Origin: Lentinus brumalis | Lineage: Eukaryota > Basidiomycota > Agaricomycetes > Polyporales > Polyporaceae | NCBI GenBank assembly: GCA_001792895.1 | Contig: MARA01000031.1 | Location: 186,001 to 250,000, forward strand | Length of the DNA: 64,000 nt | Direction of reading: 5' to 3' | In this document: in pieces, positions 55,598-64,000 of the stretch | Layout of the letters: each line of letters opens with the position of its first letter | Position numbering within the stretch: position 1 is the first letter of the stretch | The notes under the pieces: generated by a model | The model's database searches: none | Told to the model about the DNA's origin: nothing | What the model saw: the letters and a program-made list of their open reading frames with translations, nothing else | Made by a program: the position numbers and the translations under genes

Positions 55598-56953
55598 GAG
55601 CTGGCGGGAGATTGAGGTATACTCGCGGCACGAATGGCTTCAAGTATCTTTGGAGCGTTGTGCCGACATACACGCAGATGTCATTTTCCATGGCCGGAGC
55701 CTCCGAGACAGCGACACACTATCCATTCTCTCCCGGTGGACATCGACTGTACGCTCGTTGACCATCAGGCATCTCGAGAGTCACAGGAGAGTATATTCGT
55801 CGCTAGTTGGCTCACGGCTCGGCACTGGCCGGTTCTAGAACAGCTGGCTGTTACGTGCGCGGGTTACTCCTCCATGCCATCTCCGTCACCCATAAACATC
55901 GAACTCACCATCGAAAATGCCCCGTCTCTTCGTGCTCTACGCCTGCAAGATGACGTGATCCATCCTCCTGCGGAACACTCACTATACCCCCAACTTCGTA
56001 CCCTTGATCTCCGCTTCTGTGAGTGGCAGGTATCCTCCAGTCAATTCCTCAACATACTCGAATACATGACACACCTGAAGGTCCTCCATCTCCAGAAGAC
56101 GTTCCTGCGTATGGTCGGAGTGCCCGAGACCCGTCGTCCAGAAGGCCCGGCGGCGTCTCACGCTCGGATCGTTACGCTCCCTCGTCTCCGCTCTTTGGTC
56201 CTAGCGTCCAACCAATACCGGCCGACTACCCAGATACTCGACAGCCTCTGTTTACCCGCAATCACATCCGTCAGGCTGCTGCTTGACGAGCATGGCGTTG
56301 GGACCATTGCCGCGGCGTTACCCCGGGACCGATCGTTGACCTTCCCTCTATTGGACGCCATCACCTCTGTCGTAGTGTCAGCGTATGAAGATGACAACTG
56401 GTATTCTTTCCTCGGGAGGAGCACGGATCACTCGCGCGAGTTTTCCGCTCAGATCTACCAACCGAGCCACGCCGCGAATGTCTTTCAAGGTGACTGGGCG
56501 GGGTTGCTGTCGCGAGCCCTCGCCGACTTCGTCGACGTCTTTTCCCACTCTCCCATCACTGAGCTTCTGGTCGCCGCATACTCCGACGCATCCGTGGCGG
56601 CGTGGGTGCATGTTTTTGAACGCTTCCCAGGCCTGGAGAATATCAACTTGAGGGGTTGCGAGGCGGACACCGCCCACCGCTTTTGGGTGGCGCTCGGTCA
56701 GACACCTCCGTCACAATACGGCGCCGTGTTCTGTCCCCGCCTCAAGCTGGTGGAGACGGTTCCCTCGCATACCTTCCCGGCCTCGGAGGAGTACTGGACG
56801 ATGCCTCGCGTGCTCCGGGATCGCAAGGAGCGCGGTCATATGCTCAAAGAGTTGCGGTCGTACCGCGGTGACAACCCCTGGCAGCTGGATAATGAGAGCC
56901 TTCCAGCATATTGGGAAGAGGTGAAGCAGTGTGTCGGAGTGCTCGAAGACTGA

Positions 56954-58268
56954 GTTGCAGTGAGTGATGCTATCTTCAGGAACCAGATCATGGTTTTGCT
57001 GACGTTCTGACCCGTAGCAGGGCTTTCTCGCATTGAGCTCGCAGTATTCACTCGGATGTTCGCCGGTTGTGTACGAGTGTGTAAGTATTTTGGCTCGGAA
57101 TTGACGGGGTTATAGCTCCTGTGAGATCGTAACTGAGTACGATATTTATCCGTTCGGCTCTCCGAGCCGTCCGAACTCGAAGTCCTTGGACCTCGTAAGC
57201 GGTGAGAGGATCCGATATGTTTTGCTCAAGGCCTCAATTCACCTCATTACATTCTTGTGAAAAATCAGTCTCGCCAGGTGCGTGAATGACACTCGTACAT
57301 CGACCCTTCACTACTGCCTCTAGGATGTCTCTCTCTGACACCTCATCGGACGGACAGTGACCTCTCTTTAACATCCCCTACGAAGTCACAGTCGAAAAAA
57401 AGGCGTCCGGAGATGGGTCGGAAGGTCAGGATCGAGGACCCGAGGCCCGCACGCGTAATTTCCCTGGTCAGACCCCAGCCTCTCGGCCGACTCTGCAACT
57501 CGAGAATCCCACTCGGCGGACAATCAACTACCCAATCTCCTGCTCATCGCACCGCGGCCACCCTCCGCTGCCGAATTACTTACTCGCGAACAGATCATCT
57601 TCTACCATTCAAAGCTGGCTGATGACTCAAGCTGCGGCACGGGCATATATACATATCCACCGTCGGCTGCCTCCACGCCAAGAGGTGATGACGGCGACCT
57701 CGACGCATTGCCCCCTCATCGAACTCTGTGTGCGTACATCCCACCACGAACTACGCGAGCTGGAGTGTGCTGACTTGGTATGCGCAGCAGTGAGTACATG
57801 CGCGACGTCAAATTCGTGTCCAGCACACGGGCATGGGTCGCCGCGCCCCGATTTACAGCACTCCAAACCAGTCCAAACCCTGCCAACTGCGCAGGCGTCT
57901 TGTGTCGCCATCGTGCTCGGCACAGCGTCCGGATCAACATCACCGCAGCACGGGTGCGCAGTGTTATACAACCTTACGGCACGTTGGTTATTTGTTAGCG
58001 GCTGAACCCCGCTCTACGCGTGCCGTATGCCTCATCGCTGGTACCGAGGCTCTACGAACCTCAGTGACACCGGCACTGTTCACGCACTTGTCCGACTCTC
58101 TATATTTCCCATGGGGCTCTACAAGGCCGCGGAACGTAGACTATAAAGCAGCTTCGACGATGGTCGACCCTCAGCACACAAGCACGGCACCTCAGCCTTC
58201 CACTCGCTCCGACTCAACCAATCACTCCCTTCTTCAAGCCCTTTACCCTCGATTCAAGGCGTATAGTT
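56954..58268. other. Intergenic
   Basis: About 1.3 kb without a supported gene. tataaag at 58142-58148, 127 bp before the next ATG, is a probable TATA box. Confidence 0.4.
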
Positions 58269-59195
58269 ATGTCTCATTTCAAGCTCTTACTGTCTATCGT
58301 TGCCGTCGCGATGTCAGGTGAGCCACCATTCCGCTGAAGTTATCCTCTTCTGCATTCGCTAACGGGGTTGCTTTGACCTGTAGCGCGAGCTATGCCGGTA
58401 GATGCCATCGCGGAAACCGTCACTGCTACGCTCTATTCCTCCGAGCCGTCTGTCACGACTGCCACGTTCGACTCCTCCGAGCCGGTCGTCACCGCTACCT
58501 TCGACTCCTCCGAGCCAGTTGTGACTGCCACCTTCGACTCCTCCGAGCCAGTCGTGACCGCCACCTTCGACTCCTCCGAGCCAGTCGTGACCGCCACCTT
58601 CGACTCCTCCGAGCCAGTCGTTACCGCCACGTTCGACTCCTCCGAGCCGGTCGTCACCGCTACCTTCGACTCCTCCGAGCCAGTTGTGACTGCCACCTTC
58701 GACTCCTCCGAGCCAGTCGTGACCGCCACGTTCGACTCCTCCGAGCCGGTCGTCACCGCTACCTTCGACTCCTCCGAGCCGGTCGTCACCGCTACCTTCG
58801 ACTCCTCCGAGCCAGTTGTGACTGCGACGTTCGACTCCTCCGAGCCAGTTGTGACTGCCACCTTCGACTCCTCCGAGCCAGTCGTGACCGCCACGTTCGA
58901 CTCCTCCGAGCCGGTCGTCACCGCTACCTTCGACTCCTCCGAGCCAGTCGTGACTGCTACTGCAAACTCCTCCAAACCTATCGTAGTTACCGCCACGGCA
59001 AAGTCCTCCAATCCTGTCGTGGGCACTGCCACGGCGAACTCCTCCAAAGCTGTCGTGGGCACTGCCACGGCAAAGTCCTCCAACCCTGTCGTGGGCACTG
59101 CCACGGCAAAGTCCTTCAAACCTGTCGTGGGCACTGCCACGGCGAACTCCTCCGAGCCAGCTGTGGTCACCGCGACGGCGAACTCCTCCATCTAG
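58269..59195 (+). CDS. Secreted protein with 11-residue tandem repeats
   Basis: Exon 1 58269-58317 (49 nt, signal peptide MSHFKLLLSIVAVAMS), 66-nt phase-1 intron, exon 2 58384-59195; 286 aa. After a short linker come 15 copies of the 11-residue unit TFDSSEPVVTA and about seven diverged units with Asn or Lys in place of Asp (TANSSKP, TAKSSNP). Ser/Thr density suggests O-glycosylation; NSS motifs could be N-glycosylated. No Cys, no enzyme domain. The frame stops at TAG before any hydrophobic tail; another frame just downstream reads YTDGGSGPPP like the C-terminal region of the 51705 gene, so the original end may have been lost by a one-base change. The function is unknown. Confidence 0.75.
58467..58961 (+). 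repeat. 33-bp tandem repeat array (15 units)
   Basis: Units start with ttcgactcctccgagcc at 58467 and recur every 33 bp to 58929. Connector variants (gtcgtcaccgctacc, gttgtgactgccacc, gtcgtgaccgccacc) recur in order, giving a higher-order period of about three units (99 bp). Diverged units follow to 59190. Confidence 0.9.
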
Positions 59196-59722
59196 ATACA
59201 CGGACGGCGGAAGCGGACCCCCCCCCCTCGGTAAGTGCTTTACTTGTGTTGTGCGTTGACGAAGTCGTACGACTCTCATTCGTACCGCCAACGTAGCAGC
59301 CCCGCCGTGTAGATCTCAGACACCCGAAGATACGGCGAATAGGGGGTCTTCGTTCGTGAAAGCGGAATGGCGAGTTGGACATGGACATGATTGGCGAGAT
59401 ATCTTTGCTATAGTTCTCGGATGAGATACGGACGTTGCCTTGTGCTGTGATAAACATCATCATCTGTGAAGTTGCTTGCTCGTGTGCCTTCGGACCCGCT
59501 GACATGCCATCAAGAGCCGGGCAACGTTGCAATCCGAAACGAGCGCGACGTACATGAGGAATAGATGAATAGAAGCGACATATACATTAATTGTGACATG
59601 CCAGTGGTACCAGCTACGCTGTCAGCACGTGCGCTCGCTCTGTCATCCCGGTCAGTTTAATGCGAATGAAAAAGGATACGTAACTGATCGCACTCACACT
59701 CATGAATACATCTGGCCTTTGC
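59196..59722. other. Intergenic, 3' of the repeat protein
   Basis: A run of 10 C (about 59218-59227) is followed by a good donor (gtaagtgc, 59231). A possible lost 3' exon; no other gene. Confidence 0.35.
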
Positions 59723-61484
59723 TTAATGGTTGTCCGCGTCCGCGTCCGAGTCGGAGTACGTGACATGATCGACCACCTTGGACAGGTTCTCGTAGTACCT
59801 GCCGTAACACTCGGCGTGCGGCAAGCCCCAGTGGCGGAGGTCGAGCACCAACTCGCCGAGCTTGCAACCGCGCTCCTGCCGATGGGTGAGCGCGGTAAGC
59901 ATAGCATCGAAAAGCTTTGCAGTAGCATCGATCGCCCCGATGTCCTCGTTGCCTATGATGGTCACGGATCTCAGGCGGGGACAGCAGATGTCGGCCGCCT
60001 GCCCACCTGGGGGTTGCGCGTACCCCAGCCCCTCCCACATCTCCTCCACCCGCTGGCCGGATCCCGCAACGACGAGCTCCTCGAGCAGCGGGGAGGACTC
60101 GAACAGTAGCGCCCAATCTATCAAGCTGGTGGTGTCGTGGTTGCCTGCGATGACGATGCGGGTCACAGGGGCGGCAGAAAAGATCCTCGTCATGTCGGCC
60201 ATCCCGCGCTCAAGGTACTTCTCGAGGGAGCTTCCAAGGTGCAGGAGCGCCAGGCCTACGGAGCGAGAGCCGTGGGTGGCTATGATCTCGCAAGTCCCCT
60301 CGCGGACGTAGAGCTCGGCGACAGTAGCCTTCGCCAGTAGCGGCAGACATGTAGTGGGATCTTCCGGAAGGAGGCCGAAAATACTGTTATAGGGGCTGGA
60401 GGACAGCACTTGGATGTTGACGGACGTGGCTTTCGGAGCGCGGAGCATCCAGAGGATTTCTGGCAACCTGAACGAATCGGACGTCGTTATGTCTAGCGAC
60501 ACGAGCTTGCGGAGGTACACCGGACTTCTCTTTTGCGGCTTTTTCCCCGAGGAAGCGCTGCGGAACTGGCAGTCGTCCAATGTTAGCTTGCGCAGTCCAG
60601 ACGCCGCCTGCAAGATGTTGAGGAAGCGGTCGAATGTCATGGATTGCCACAAGAACTTTCCCAGCTTGAGAACGCGGAGGTTCTTGTATGTCGAGGATGC
60701 AGATGGAGCCTCGATGCCGGAGATACTGAGGGTATGTAATCGGGGAAGGGAACGGACGTCGATGGTCTCCAGTTCGAAAAAGCAGGGCCACTGTGTGTAC
60801 CGCAATTGAAGCTTCTCGAGGGAACACATACCCATCTTGAGCAATTGCGATAGGACGGAGATCCATCCGATGCCGATCATGGTGAGGCTGCGAATCACGC
60901 GAACATGGTGGGGTTGCAGGATGGGCAGCAAGGTCTGAGGATCGAACAGCCAATCGTGCCAATCCGTGATCTCGATGTCCACGAGCATGCCTTTCGAAAG
61001 GACGAGGCAGCGGGAGAGCCACTCCGGACGGCCGCAGACTTCTATTGTGGTCCACAACGATGCTGTCGAGTGCGCGACTTGACTCCAGCGGCGACACACC
61101 TGCACCACATTCAGCCAGAGGTGTGGCCTCTCGCCCTTGGAGCGATGTGCGGCTTGTACAAAGGCGAAGATTTCTGCAAGGAGTTCATCTGGAAGCCAAT
61201 TGACTGGCGGACGGGTGTTGAGGGGTTCTGTGATTTGGCGCAGTTCCTGCTGCAGATCCGCCATGCTACCGTAAAGATCGTCTACTGCAACAGCATGGCA
61301 AGCATTCTGTAGAGAGAGATCAGTTTGCAACTCCTGCGATTCATAGCCTACTAGGCATGCGACGCGGTGAAGCCCAACGTACCTTGGCGACTGTTTCTGT
61401 GACCATGTCAGTCTTCAATGAGTCCTTCTTTCTCCTGCGTGAATCCGCGCTACGAGGTATATCAACGTCGTCGGGTGAGCTCAT
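59723..61484 (-). CDS. F-box protein, intact
   Basis: Exons 61484-61383 and 61306-59723 (76-nt phase-0 intron); 561 aa. The first exon encodes a polar, basic leader (MSSPDDVDIPRSADSRRRKK). Short coiled segment, then the F-box near residues 69-115 (VNWLPDELLAEIFAFV ... VCRRWSQVAHSTASLW), then leucine-rich-like repeats (LEKLQLRY, LRVLKLGKFLW, LRKLTLDDCQF) and an acidic end (SDSDADADNH). A predicted SCF ubiquitin-ligase receptor; substrate unknown. A decayed relative lies immediately upstream at 61758-62349 in the same orientation, showing tandem duplication. Confidence 0.85.
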
Positions 61485-61757
61485 TGTTAGGCTGTAGCAT
61501 AGACGTACCAGGATGACGGTTGGGAGCAAGGGGAAGGCCGCACTCAAGCCGCACTTGCTATGTATAGTAAGTACTAGACGCCTAGGGCTTTAGCCGCCTT
61601 TAACCACAGCCGCCTTGTGGCTTTAAGCTTCAAACAAGGATGCGGTCGAATTGCGCTAGCGTATTCCAGACTCCAGGTAGACCGTGGCAGCGAGGTGCCT
61701 ATGCCACCAGGTGACTATGCCATACGGTGACGCCGGTGATTGAGAGTCCAATGGGAT

Positions 61758-62349
61758 TCACGAATTGTAAGCGGGAGATGGGGCAACTCGAGTAAGTATA
61801 CATACTGCGTGTTCGTTCCCTGAGTCCTCCATCAGAATATCGAGCGAGACCATAGACACCGACCGGTCACCCGCCCCCCCTGGCGGGAGGTACCGCGTCG
61901 CATATCCCGTACCATATCCGCTCAACCCGGTCGCCGCATCCCATGAGGATAAGCTCCTCGTGCAATGGGAAGACCTCGAACGTCTGCCCGCGGCTTCTCC
62001 GGCCGCCCGGTGGACTAGCGCTAGGTTGTCGCTGAAGGAGGGCCCCGGACATGCTGAGTGGAGCTCCTCGAGCAGAGACATCTTCATCCTCAGCAGCTGC
62101 GGGAGGAATGATATCCATCTGTAATCGGCCGGCAGCTGCATATCGACCACGCTGATGCTACAAATTATGCGGATATGTGGAGGCAAGAGGGCGAGCGGGT
62201 GAGCGAGATCTAGATTTGCACTCCAAAAGTGAAGATCGAGGGGTGCGCCGTGGGACAAAATGATGCAGTGAGAGAGTCATTCCAGAGGGGAGGCGACTCG
62301 TGTTTGCTGTCGGATGCGCAACTTGACTGCAACGGCGACAGACTTGCAC
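61758..62349 (-). pseudogene. Decayed F-box paralogue
   Basis: Fragments match the intact neighbour: MQVCRRCSQVAHPTA (versus VQVCRRWSQVAHSTA), then in other frames PPHIRIICSISVV, WISFLPQLLRMKMSLLEEL and LILMGCGDRVERIWYGI. The segments are compressed relative to the neighbour, so large internal deletions and frame changes have occurred. Not functional. Confidence 0.65.

Positions 62350-64000
<1,651 letters not shown>

Larger units (their letters stand above)
54905..56953 (+). pseudogene. F-box protein gene disrupted by a MITE and frameshifts
   Basis: Paralogue of 15345-17090. The start MTANPSIIGQ leads to RPPINSLP, then a missing C in the C4 run at 55040-55043 shifts the F-box (PEILLKIFRAVQTEPW ... 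VCRHWRKVLCSNPQSW) to another frame. A 399-bp insert with an 8-bp duplication interrupts after NPQSW. Coding resumes with IEVYSRHEWLQVSLERC, breaks again near 55795, and is then open for the leucine-rich part to GVLED (stop 56951-56953). Two one-base shifts and one insertion; non-functional as it stands. Confidence 0.8.

Noticed and set aside
58359..59296. Long open frames on the minus strand and in a second plus frame over the 33-bp repeats (Gly- or Arg/Leu-rich proteins)
   Set aside because: A repeat unit divisible by three with no stops stays open in several frames; only the frame with a spliced signal peptide looks real.

Overview
This window is nuclear DNA of a filamentous basidiomycete, most likely an Agaricomycete and plausibly a wood-decay (Polyporales-like) species. 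The evidence is many short GT-AG introns (mostly 45-85 nt), GC-rich codon use, a large F-box/leucine-rich family, a Ngaro-type tyrosine-recombinase retrotransposon, and a GMC (aryl-alcohol-oxidase-like) oxidoreductase at the right edge. The taxonomic placement is inference. No rRNA, tRNA, CRISPR or bacterial-style feature was seen. All spliced models were built by eye from splice signals, reading phase and remembered family conservation.

Layout. 1-421: 3' end of the splicing factor PRP46/PLRG1. 0.6-31 kb: an accessory block of short-chain dehydrogenases (two intact, two decayed), two copies of a 2-oxoglutarate/Fe(II) oxygenase (one frameshifted), an APH-like kinase, six F-box loci (three open, three broken), GACGCG-type decamer repeats, and a 5.26-kb Ngaro retroelement (21172-26429) with nearly identical split direct repeats, sitting 77 bp upstream of an F-box gene. 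31-40.4 kb: a conserved housekeeping block with a DUF2470 membrane protein, a divergent pair of spliceosomal genes (DIB1 and cyclophilin H) sharing a 246-bp promoter, and a long FYVE-less PIKfyve/Fab1-type lipid kinase. 41-43 kb: another SDR.

43.7-59.2 kb: on the plus strand, six small secreted or cell-surface protein genes start with an almost identical 46-49 nt signal-peptide exon ending in a phase-1 intron, then diverge into Ser/Thr/Pro-rich stalks; four have hydrophobic GPI-like tails. One is cut by a 5'-truncated LINE with a 12-bp target-site duplication, and one carries a 33-bp tandem repeat array. F-box loci are interleaved, one of them split by a hAT-like MITE with an inner perfect 30-bp inverted repeat. 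59.7-64 kb: an intact F-box gene, a decayed relative, and the 5' part of the GMC oxidoreductase gene.

Themes. (1) A birth-and-death island of F-box substrate receptors (ten loci, four with open frames). (2) A fast-evolving cluster of mucin-like secreted proteins. (3) Recent transposon activity that can be read at base level. (4) Many single-base deletions, mostly in short homopolymers and several in otherwise well-conserved genes, so some apparent pseudogenes may be assembly errors.
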